A stretch of DNA of 64,000 bases from Flavimaribacter sediminis (lineage in GTDB: Bacteria > Pseudomonadota > Alphaproteobacteria > Rhizobiales > Rhizobiaceae), in assembly GCF_019492055.1 (NCBI RefSeq), contig NZ_JAICBX010000002.1, forward strand, positions 1,488,001-1,552,000, in the 5' to 3' direction. Shown in pieces: positions 57,365 to 64,000 of this stretch. The position numbers and the translations under genes were made by a program. The notes under the pieces are model-generated. The model was not told the origin of the DNA and searched no databases. It saw only the letters and a list, made by a program, of their open reading frames with translations. Within the stretch, counting starts at the first letter, position 1. Every line of letters begins with the position of its first letter.

Positions 57365-57889
57365 TCATTGTGTCGGCTCGACCAGATGGGCGAAGGCCGC
57401 GACGACTTCTTCGTAAACCTTGCGCTTGAATGGCACGACCAGGTCCGGGAGGTCCCGCATTGGCGCCCAGCGCCAGTCGTCGAATTCCGCTTCATGTCCG
57501 TCGGGCGGCGGATTGATCGCGATTTCGCTCTCGTCGCCTTCGAAGCGAAAGGCGAACCAGCGTTGCGTTTGTCCGCGATATTTGCCTTTCAGCGCGAAGC
57601 CGATCTTGTCTTTCGGCAAATCGTAATTGATCCAGTCTGGCGCTCGCGCCAGCAGCGAGACGCTGCGGATGCCGGTTTCCTCGTAGAGTTCGCGTTTCGC
57701 CGCTTCGAGCGGGTCTTCCCGTTTGTCGATTCCACCCTGGGGCATCTGCCAGAGTTGCAGCATGTCGGGCGTCACCTCGCTGTTGACGTCGTTGACTCGC
57801 CGTCCGATCCAAACCCGTCCTTCGCTATTCAACACCATTGCGCCCACACACGGGCGATAGGGCATTTCTGCGTGTTTGTCCTTTGACAC
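57365..57889 (-). CDS. rppH: RNA pyrophosphohydrolase (Nudix)
   Basis: A 174-residue Nudix enzyme that removes pyrophosphate from 5'-triphosphorylated mRNA and starts its decay. The N-terminal [20 protein letters not shown] is the RppH signature, the Nudix box is [20 protein letters not shown] followed by TGI (G-x5-E-x7-REUxEExGU), and the [20 protein letters not shown] tail matches. It begins 14 bases after the deacetylase gene ends, and the two are probably co-transcribed. Confidence 0.95.
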   Translation of the reverse strand: MSKDKHAEMPYRPCVGAMVLNSEGRVWIGRRVNDVNSEVTPDMLQLWQMPQGGIDKREDPLEAAKRELYEETGIRSVSLLARAPDWINYDLPKDKIGFALKGKYRGQTQRWFAFRFEGDESEIAINPPPDGHEAEFDDWRWAPMRDLPDLVVPFKRKVYEEVVAAFAHLVEPTQ

Positions 57890-57903
57890 GAATACTGTCC
57901 TCT

Positions 57904-59094
57904 TCAGTGTTCAACGAGCGCCGAGACAGGAACGATTTCCACGCCCCGCCGCTCCACTTCCCTGATCCATGCGGCCACGGTGTCCACGCTGACTTCGAAG
58001 GCGGAAGCGACGGCGATGGCTTCGCCGTTCCGGCGGGCGATCCTTTCAACCTCGTCGAGTCGCGCCATGATGACGTCTGTCGACAGTTTCTGGTCCACCA
58101 CCATGTCGGCCTGCGCGAACGGAACGCCGAGAGATTGCGACACGACGCCTGCCAGCGATTGCGCTGACGTGCCGTCGTCTAGGAAGAGGATGCCGCGTCC
58201 GGCTATTTCCTGCAATACCGGTTCGATTGCGTCCGGATCGGACAGGAAGCGGGAACCCATGAAATTCATGACGCCGGTATAGTTGGTGATCCGGCCGAGC
58301 GCCCAGTGCAGATCGTCAATGTTCTGCCTCGTCCCGTCGGCTGTGACCAGCGTATGCGGACCCGGGTCCGTGGACGGATAGCCGAAGGGTTCGAAGGGTA
58401 TCTGCAGCAGAACCTCGTGGTTTCCGCGCCTGGCTTCCTGCAGCCAGCGCTGCAGGCTGTTGCCGCTCGCGGCAAACGCGAGGGTCACGCCTTCCGGAAG
58501 CGTCTGTATTGCATACTGGGTTCCTGTCTGGCTGACGCCCAGCCCGCCGACGACGATGGCGATCCGTGTGCCGCGAGCGCCCGACCAGGGTCGCGCATAG
58601 GCTTCGACCGGTTTCTTCCCGTCCGGGCCGATAACAGGCAGATCTCCATATTTTCCCGGCTCCAGCAGTTCCGGGATCGGCAGGTGCGCCATGTGCGCGC
58701 TCTGGCCGATGGCGCGGGCGCCGGTCAGGATCACCGGTCCGTCCTGCGGGCGATCAAGCGGGGTTACCTTCGTCACGATGCTTCCGTCGCCGTTGCGGAT
58801 CGTCTCGACGTCGGCCCCGGATGCGCCGGTTTGAAAAATGGTTGAGCCCGGCTTCAGTTCGGCTCTCTCGACAACCATGCTGACGACGTCCGTCGCCGGA
58901 GCCATGTGCGCCGCCGCCATGGACTGGTCGCGCAGGGGCGGACGATGGAGGGCGGTGGCGGTCGAGGCGGCGATGACCGCCAGACACAGAATTCCGGCCA
59001 ACCAGGCTCCAGGACTCCCCGGAACAGCGACAGTTCGCCGCCGCTCCGGACGGTTCTGACCCAATGGCCTGTTGATTTCGGAATCGCTGTTCAC
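57904..59094 (-). CDS. Divergent polysaccharide deacetylase family protein
   Basis: About 396 residues. One membrane helix ([20 protein letters not shown]) follows a short cytosolic N-terminus beginning with [13 protein letters not shown], then a divergent deacetylase domain (about 170-396): [77 protein letters not shown]. Known members lack some catalytic residues of chitin deacetylases. The frame extends to a TTG at 59208, but that region includes a strong inverted repeat, so the GTG at 59094 is preferred (moderate certainty). Follows ctpA on the same strand; probably in cell-wall remodelling. Confidence 0.8.
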   Translation of the reverse strand: MNSDSEINRPLGQNRPERRRTVAVPGSPGAWLAGILCLAVIAASTATALHRPPLRDQSMAAAHMAPATDVVSMVVERAELKPGSTIFQTGASGADVETIRNGDGSIVTKVTPLDRPQDGPVILTGARAIGQSAHMAHLPIPELLEPGKYGDLPVIGPDGKKPVEAYARPWSGARGTRIAIVVGGLGVSQTGTQYAIQTLPEGVTLAFAASGNSLQRWLQEARRGNHEVLLQIPFEPFGYPSTDPGPHTLVTADGTRQNIDDLHWALGRITNYTGVMNFMGSRFLSDPDAIEPVLQEIAGRGILFLDDGTSAQSLAGVVSQSLGVPFAQADMVVDQKLSTDVIMARLDEVERIARRNGEAIAVASAFEVSVDTVAAWIREVERRGVEIVPVSALVEH

Positions 59095-59173
59095 GGGAGC
59101 CGCACGTAATTGTCGGTGATTCGCTGTTCCGGCAGAATCTACGGGCGATGATGTTTTGGCAACTGCGATAAGA

Positions 59174-59204
59174 CGGCGGGTGCGTTGATCAACGCTACCC
59201 GCCG
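59174..59204. terminator. Inverted repeat between ctpA and the deacetylase gene
   Basis: GGCGGGT-CGTTGA and TCAACG-ACCCGCC arms meet at TTGATCAA, a stem of about 14 base pairs with one- to two-base bulges. It lies 10 bases downstream of the ctpA stop on the minus strand, and lacks a T-run. It may partly terminate ctpA transcripts. Confidence 0.5.
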
Positions 59205-59214
59205 CCAAAAGACC

Positions 59215-60576
59215 TTATTCAGTCGTAGCCGGAGCCTCTTCCTTGTCCATCTGCACGGCGGCTGCCTGATCGGACTTCGGAGGATAGGCCGGATCGGAGA
59301 TTTCGCCGCGAATGAGCTTCAGCGCATATTTCAGCTGCTCGTCATCCTCGGCTTCCGGCGGCACGTAGGCGATTGACCCGGACCCTTCGTCGGTTTCGTT
59401 GTCGCCTTCGATGTGGCCGCGCAACTCGGATTCACCGGTTTCACGCACGCGTCCCTTGAGATCGTCGGGCAGCGGCTGTTCGACGATGATCTCGGGCTCG
59501 ATGCCGGACCCCTGAATGGAGGTGCCGGAAGGCGTATAATATAGCGCCGTGGTCAGACGCAGTGCGCCGTTCTCGCCGAGCGGGATGATCGTCTGAACCG
59601 AGCCTTTGCCAAACGAGCGGGTGCCGACGATAGTCGCGCGGTGATGATCCTGTAAAGCGCCGGCGACGATCTCGGACGCGCTCGCCGATCCGCCATTGAC
59701 CAGCACCACGACCGGCTTGCCGCCTGTGAGGTCGCCCGGTCGGGAATTGTAGCGTCGCGTCTCCTCGGGATTGCGTCCCCGCGTCGAAACGATCTCTCCG
59801 CGGTCAAGGAAGGCGTCGGACACGCTGATCGCCTGATCCAGCAAGCCGCCCGGATTCAGCCTCAGATCGAGGACGTAACCCTTGAGTTTGTCTTCCGGAA
59901 TCTGTTCTTTGAGTTCCTTGATCGCATTGTCCAGGTCGTCATAGGTCTTCTCGGTGAAGGAAATGACGCGAATATAGCCGATATCGTCTTCGGCGCGGAA
60001 CTTCACCGCCTTGATCTTGATGACGTCGCGCTCGATGTCGATGTCGATCGGCGCGTCTGCGCCTTCGCGCAGGATCGTCAGCTTGATGTTCGTGCCGACC
60101 GCGCCGCGCATTTTGTCGACCGCCTGGCTCAGGCTCAGGCCGCGCACCGGCTCACCGTCGATCTCGGAAATCAGGTCGCCGGCGAGAACGCCCGCCTTCT
60201 GGGCCGGTGTATCGTCAATCGGTGTGATGACCTTGACCAGTTCGCTGTCCTGGTCGAGCGTCACCTCGATGCCGAGCCCGCCGAACTCGCCGCGAGTTTG
60301 GGTGCGCATGTCCAGCGCGTCCTTGGCGTTGAGGTAGCTCGAATGCGGATCGAGGGACGTGAGCATGCCGTTGATGGCGTTTTCAACCAGATCGCCCTCA
60401 TCCGGCGGCTTGACGTAGTTCGCCCGCACTCGCTCGAAAACTTCGCCGAAAATGGAGAGCTGCTTGTAGGTGTCGGAATTGGCTGCGACCGCCGTCGTTC
60501 CCGCATATTGCAGACCGGCGACGGACATAGCGCCCATCACAGCGCCGGCAGCTAAAAGAGATACCTTACGAATCAT
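59215..60576 (-). CDS. ctpA: C-terminal processing peptidase (S41 family)
   Basis: A 453-residue exported serine protease. After a signal peptide (about 1-32) come LDPHSSYLNAKDALDMRTQT, a PDZ domain (about 90-170, GLGIEVTLDQDSELVKVITP region), and the S41 core with LRLNPGGLLDQAISVSDAFL, catalytic serine in NGGSASASEIVAGALQD, and lysine in TRSFGKGSVQT. A glutamate-rich C-terminal tail follows. It trims proteins in the periplasm. The start overlaps the EnvC-like gene by 11 bases and uses GGGAAGGAT within it. Confidence 0.95.
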   Translation of the reverse strand: MIRKVSLLAAGAVMGAMSVAGLQYAGTTAVAANSDTYKQLSIFGEVFERVRANYVKPPDEGDLVENAINGMLTSLDPHSSYLNAKDALDMRTQTRGEFGGLGIEVTLDQDSELVKVITPIDDTPAQKAGVLAGDLISEIDGEPVRGLSLSQAVDKMRGAVGTNIKLTILREGADAPIDIDIERDVIKIKAVKFRAEDDIGYIRVISFTEKTYDDLDNAIKELKEQIPEDKLKGYVLDLRLNPGGLLDQAISVSDAFLDRGEIVSTRGRNPEETRRYNSRPGDLTGGKPVVVLVNGGSASASEIVAGALQDHHRATIVGTRSFGKGSVQTIIPLGENGALRLTTALYYTPSGTSIQGSGIEPEIIVEQPLPDDLKGRVRETGESELRGHIEGDNETDEGSGSIAYVPPEAEDDEQLKYALKLIRGEISDPAYPPKSDQAAAVQMDKEEAPATTE

Positions 60577-61978
60577 TGCTTATCCTTCCCGAAGGAGACT
60601 TGACCCACCATGGGCCGGGATCGATGGGTTTGCCATCTTTTCTGAACTCAATGTAGAGCGTCGGGGCATCCGACGCCAGACTCAAAGCGCCCATTGCCGC
60701 AAGTCTTCGTGAACTCATGCGGCCGACCGGCTCGCCGGCGACGACGAACTGGCCGATGGAGGCGTCGATGCGGCCCATGCCGGCGAGAACGAGATTGTAC
60801 TCCTCGCCGACGTTGAGAATCAGCAATTGTCCATAGGAGCGGAAATTGCCGGCATAGACGACCCAGCCGTCCGCAGGCGAGGTCACCAGTGCGTCCGGTT
60901 GCGTTGCAACCATGGTTCCCATCAACGCGTTGCCGGTTCCGTCGTCGTCGCCCCAACTGGCCGTGACTTCGCCCCTGACCGGCAACTCAAGGCTTTCCGA
61001 CAATTCCGAAAACGCGTAGGCGGGCGCCATGCGCTCGATATCAGGGTCTCCCTCGCGTTTGCGGGCCTTCAATTGCTCGCGGCGGCGTTCGGTTTCCTCC
61101 ATGCGGCGGATTTCGGCAAGCCGCGCCTGCTCGGCGGCCTCGCGGGCGGATTCAATCTCGCTGCCAAGCGAAGCGATCAGATCATTCAGGCTGCTCGCCC
61201 GCATCGCCAGTTCCTCGGCCTTGCGGCGTTCTTCGCCCAGCCTGTCATTGCGCGCTGCTGCGAGCCTGTTCTTTTCCTCAAGCAGCAGGTTCAGTTTTTC
61301 CTCTTCCTCGGCCTGCTCGCCAAGCGTTGCAATCAACCGTTCACGCTCATTGGCGATGGAAGCGTGAATTTCTGTCAGTTCCTGCAGATCAGCCACCAGC
61401 TTGCCGGTTTCCTCGCGAATTTCGGGCACCACGGCGCCAAGCAAAATGGCGCTGCGAACCGAGGCAAGCGCGTCGTCCGGGCTGATCAGAATAGCCGGCG
61501 GGGGGTTGCGCCCCATCCGCTGCAGGGCGGCGAGAACTTCGGCCAGAATCGCCTTGCGCGATCGCAGCGACGCTCTGATGGCCTCCTGGCGCCCGGCGAG
61601 CGCAGCAAGCCTCTTTTCGCCGTCCGATATGTCGTCGGATAGCTTCTTTTGCGTTTTCGCGCTTTGCAGCAGCGCCGTGCGCAGAGACGCCTGGTCGTGC
61701 TTGAGCGACGCGATTTCCTGCTCGAGCTCTGCGCGACGCTGCTCCGACACCTCGATGTCGGCCTTGATCTGTTGCAGCCGCTCGCGGCCTTCCGCCTGCT
61801 GTTTTTCGAGGGTTTTGATCTCGCCAGCGGGCTCATCCGCCGGCTGAGCGCCGTCCTGGGCGGCGACGGGAAGCGCTAAAGACGGCAACAGGGCGAAAAC
61901 AAGCAGCAAAGCGACGGTCCGGATGGTGTCGAACCCGCTTCTGCCTGATCCGTTGCTGTTGCCTGCCGAAGACCGCAT
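60566..61978 (-). CDS. EnvC-like murein hydrolase activator
   Basis: A 470-residue protein with a signal segment (about 18-41), two long coiled-coil regions (about 50-160 and 190-320, rich in E, R, L and A), and a C-terminal LytM-like domain (about 340-460). The LytM domain has GTMVATQPDALVTSPADGWV and YGQLLILNVGEEYNLVLAG, but the zinc-binding histidines of active M23 peptidases are absent, as in EnvC, which activates amidases instead of cutting peptidoglycan. Coupled to ctpA by an 11-base overlap, a common alphaproteobacterial pairing. Confidence 0.88.
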   Translation of the reverse strand: MRSSAGNSNGSGRSGFDTIRTVALLLVFALLPSLALPVAAQDGAQPADEPAGEIKTLEKQQAEGRERLQQIKADIEVSEQRRAELEQEIASLKHDQASLRTALLQSAKTQKKLSDDISDGEKRLAALAGRQEAIRASLRSRKAILAEVLAALQRMGRNPPPAILISPDDALASVRSAILLGAVVPEIREETGKLVADLQELTEIHASIANERERLIATLGEQAEEEEKLNLLLEEKNRLAAARNDRLGEERRKAEELAMRASSLNDLIASLGSEIESAREAAEQARLAEIRRMEETERRREQLKARKREGDPDIERMAPAYAFSELSESLELPVRGEVTASWGDDDGTGNALMGTMVATQPDALVTSPADGWVVYAGNFRSYGQLLILNVGEEYNLVLAGMGRIDASIGQFVVAGEPVGRMSSRRLAAMGALSLASDAPTLYIEFRKDGKPIDPGPWWVKSPSGRISNDS

Positions 61979-62138
61979 CTACGAAACTTTGCAATAATCT
62001 TAAGGGCCGAATGTTCTGGCCGTGAATGAAGATCAGAACACGCTCTGACTTTTGCCTGTGACAGTCAAGCGTGGCATGGATAAGGCAGGGTTGAAAAGAC
62101 GCAAAACATGCATCCTGCGGGCAGTCATCGACGCTGCG

Positions 62139-62621
62139 TCAGGAGCGGTGATAGGGATGGCCTGCCAGGATCGTCGCCGCGCGATAGAGTTGTTCGGCAA
62201 GCAATATCCGCACGACCTGATGCGGCCATGTCATGCGTCCGAAGGACAAAACGGCGTCGGCTTTCGATCGCAAGGCTTCGTCATGCCCGTCTGCGCCGCC
62301 GATTGCGATCGCAAGATCGCGGCGTCCGGCGTCGCGCCAGTTTCCCAGCATTTCGGCGAATTGTTCGGAACCTGGCGCCTTGCCCCGTTCGTCGAGGACG
62401 ACAAGCAGGCTGTCGCCGGGCAGGGCGGCCTCGATCGCGGCGGATTCATCGCGCATGCGCGTGTTGGCGTTGGACGCCCGGCTTTCCGGCAGTTCGATCA
62501 CGCGATTGAAATCCAGACCTTGCGACGGGCCGAATTTCGCGAACCGGTCGATATAGCGCGCTGAAAGATCTCTTTCGGGGCCGGATTTCAGCCGGCCCAC
62601 GGCGCAAATTGTCACCCGCAT
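62139..62621 (-). CDS. rlmH: 23S rRNA (pseudouridine-1915 N3)-methyltransferase RlmH
   Basis: A 160-residue SPOUT methyltransferase. It opens MRVTICAVGRLKSGPERDLS, has VLDERGKAPGSEQFAEML, then AIAIGGADGHDE (AdoMet loop), and the C-terminal LSFGRMTWPHQVVRILLAEQ with LYRAATILAGHPYHR, all RlmH signatures. It methylates pseudouridine 1915 in assembled 70S ribosomes. It lies between rsfS and the EnvC-like gene, and starts 51 bases after rsfS. Confidence 0.96.
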   Translation of the reverse strand: MRVTICAVGRLKSGPERDLSARYIDRFAKFGPSQGLDFNRVIELPESRASNANTRMRDESAAIEAALPGDSLLVVLDERGKAPGSEQFAEMLGNWRDAGRRDLAIAIGGADGHDEALRSKADAVLSFGRMTWPHQVVRILLAEQLYRAATILAGHPYHRS

Positions 62622-62672
62622 TCAGCCTCGCATACGCCTGGATAAGCCAGCGATTTGCGTCCACTGGAACGC

Positions 62673-63032
62673 CTAGTGGACGGTGCCTTCCTCGATGTCC
62701 GGAGCCATCCACAATTTCTCGATATTGTAGAACTCCCGGATTTCGGGGCGGAACACGTGGATGATGATGTCGCCAGTATCGATCAACACCCAGTCGCCTG
62801 TAGACAATCCCTCGACACGGAGATTTCCGTATCCGGCGGACTTCATGTCGCGAAGCAGATGGTCGCAGATCGCCGTGACATGACGGCTCGACCGTCCCGA
62901 TGCGACCACCATGTAGTCGCCCAGCGCGGACTTGCCCGTAATATCTATGGAGACGACGTCTTCCGATTTGGATTCCTCGAGGCTGGCGAGGACCAGTTTC
63001 AACGCATGTAGGGCGGCGGCGCCGCTCTCCAT
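62673..63032 (-). CDS. rsfS: Ribosomal silencing factor RsfS
   Basis: A 119-residue RsfS (YbeB/Iojap). Conserved stretches are DVVSIDITGKSALGDYMVVA with SGRSSRHVTAICDHLL and GDWVLIDTGDIIIHVFRPEI followed by REFYNIEKLW. It binds L14 and blocks subunit joining when nutrients run short. It lies in the usual nadD-rsfS-rlmH order, though a 300-base gap separates it from nadD. Confidence 0.95.
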   Translation of the reverse strand: MESGAAALHALKLVLASLEESKSEDVVSIDITGKSALGDYMVVASGRSSRHVTAICDHLLRDMKSAGYGNLRVEGLSTGDWVLIDTGDIIIHVFRPEIREFYNIEKLWMAPDIEEGTVH

Positions 63033-63328
63033 GACGGTAGAGGAAATATCAGCGATACTTCCCTTGCTTTGTGCTGTTCTCAGCGTTTTCCCTTTCTGTA
63101 CCAGAACAACCTCATCAGATTTGCAATATGGGACTCAATACCTGCCGCACAAGGCCGGTCTCCGCTACTCGATTGTAAGGGGAGGGTCGAAACCTGCTCT
63201 GCATGATAGCCGCATCGCAAATCATGAGACAAGAATAGCCATGGTTTTGTTTAGGTTTCAAGACGGTGGCCATCACGATTTTGCGCGAAATGTTTCGATT
63301 TTCTCGCATTTGACGAATTTTCTCGCCG
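63033..63328. other. Intergenic region between nadD and rsfS
   Basis: About 300 bases. TTGTAAGGGGAGG at 63173-63185 also occurs upstream of the acyltransferase gene (45492-45504). No ORF on either strand is supported, and no promoter was identified with confidence. The gap suggests rsfS-rlmH have a promoter of their own. Confidence 0.4.
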
Positions 63329-63964
63329 TCACAGACCGCTCGGATCGGCCTCGCCCCTGCGAATCGCGGTTGATGAAAGCGCTGATCGCGGTCCATGGAT
63401 GAAGGTCCAGGCAGGCGGTTTCATGCGCGCGAGAAGCGCTGCGTCGTCTTCGTCGACCCGCGCGAAGTCATAGGTTTTGGCCATGCGCGAAGACAGGTAC
63501 GCCAGCGTCGAGCCTGGCCGGTCGAATACGGCGATCGGCACGGTTTCGGCGATGTTGCGCCAGTTTTGCCAGCGGTGAAAACCCGCCAGACTGTCGGCGC
63601 CCATGATCCATACGAAATTGACCCCGGTGTTGCGCCGGCGCAGATAGCGCAAGGTCTCCTCAGTATAACGGAAATTATGGGCCGCCTCGAAGGTGGTGAA
63701 CCGGATGCGCGGATCGTCGGCGATTTCCCTGCACCATTGCAGTCTTTCGGCCATGCCGGCCAGGTCAGCGGTGTTCTTCAGCGGATTGCCCGGCGTGATC
63801 ATCCACCAGAGTTGGTCGAGGCGAAGCCGGCGCAGCGCCGTCTCCGCCACAAGCGCATGACCGGCGTGCGGCGGGTTGAACGATCCTCCAAACAGGCCAA
63901 CGGCCATGCCTTTTTCGGCATGAGGCGTGCGCATGGCCTGCGCCAGGTCGGAATTCGCCGTCAC
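63329..63964 (-). CDS. nadD: Nicotinate-nucleotide adenylyltransferase
   Basis: Up to 211 residues. It has the nucleotidyltransferase motif GLFGGSFNPPHAGHALVAE (about residues 23-41), LWWMITPGNPLKNTADLAGM, FVWIMGADSLAGFHRWQNW, and the C-terminal STAIRRG motif (ISSTxIR type). It makes deamido-NAD from nicotinate mononucleotide and ATP. The start is uncertain: GTG 63964, ATG 63934 and ATG 63907 are in frame; the last gives the shortest N-terminus usual for the family. The gene upstream (right edge) is not visible. Confidence 0.93.
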   Translation of the reverse strand: MTANSDLAQAMRTPHAEKGMAVGLFGGSFNPPHAGHALVAETALRRLRLDQLWWMITPGNPLKNTADLAGMAERLQWCREIADDPRIRFTTFEAAHNFRYTEETLRYLRRRNTGVNFVWIMGADSLAGFHRWQNWRNIAETVPIAVFDRPGSTLAYLSSRMAKTYDFARVDEDDAALLARMKPPAWTFIHGPRSALSSTAIRRGEADPSGL

Positions 63965-64000
63965 CGGCTCAGGGACGCGTTTGTCCGGAACCCCGGACGC

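Noticed and set aside
57203-57886. 227-codon plus-strand frame through rppH
   Set aside because: Beyond about 57364 it is wholly antisense to rppH, which has a full Nudix box; only the first part might be a fragment.

Overview
The window reads as chromosomal DNA of an alphaproteobacterium of the order Hyphomicrobiales (Rhizobiales). The evidence is gene order and family content: ffh-rpsP-rimM-trmD-rplS followed by leuC, the run mdh-sucC-sucD-sucA-sucB-lpdA, an F1-only atpHAGDC cluster, nadD-rsfS-rlmH-EnvC-ctpA-deacetylase-rppH, and a homologue of the Brucella lipoprotein Omp19. The genus cannot be fixed from the sequence alone. No tRNA, rRNA, insertion sequence, prophage or CRISPR array was recognised.

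Positions 1-16000 are accessory. A tightly overlapping minus-strand operon (flavin monooxygenase, bile-acid/sodium-symporter-family transporter, extended SDR, classical SDR cut by the window edge) diverges from a TetR-type regulator, with a palindromic operator candidate between them. Next come a LysR regulator, a DUF1127-like small protein, an internally deleted acyl-CoA ligase pseudogene, small unknown proteins, an HxlR regulator/FMN reductase pair sharing a striking palindrome, two EamA exporters, an unusual 12-TM-like membrane protein, and an adenylate/guanylate cyclase carrying a c-type haem motif in its sensor region.

Positions 16000-25500 hold the translation/secretion cluster (ffh, chorismate mutase, rpsP, rimM, trmD, rplS), a two-gene amino-acid ABC transporter without its ATPase, leuC, a small exported protein and an acetyltransferase. 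Positions 25600-43100 are the tricarboxylic acid cycle region: sdhCDAB, then (after msrA, a YHYH protein, an Omp19-like lipoprotein and zapE) mdh-sucC-cupin-sucD-sucA-sucB-exported protein-lpdA. A cupin gene sits between the two succinyl-CoA synthetase subunits, and an exported protein sits between sucB and lpdA.

Positions 43100-51850 carry a TraB/GumN protein, xerC, a phospholipid-type acyltransferase, a solitary AAA ATPase, an intergenic tandem repeat array, a transaldolase of the small (FSA-like) type, priA and two small membrane/secreted proteins. Positions 52160-57130 are the F1 ATP synthase operon. Positions 57200-64000 are on the minus strand and concern cell envelope, RNA and ribosome maintenance: nadD, rsfS, rlmH, an EnvC-like murein hydrolase activator, ctpA, a divergent polysaccharide deacetylase and rppH.

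Most of the window is ordinary core genome. The items most worth following up are the monooxygenase/transporter operon, the haem-c cyclase, the cupin inside the suc operon, the short leader ORF overlapping the mdh start, the tandem repeat array at 47785-47938, and a dispersed hairpin repeat found upstream of leuC and of the acyltransferase gene.
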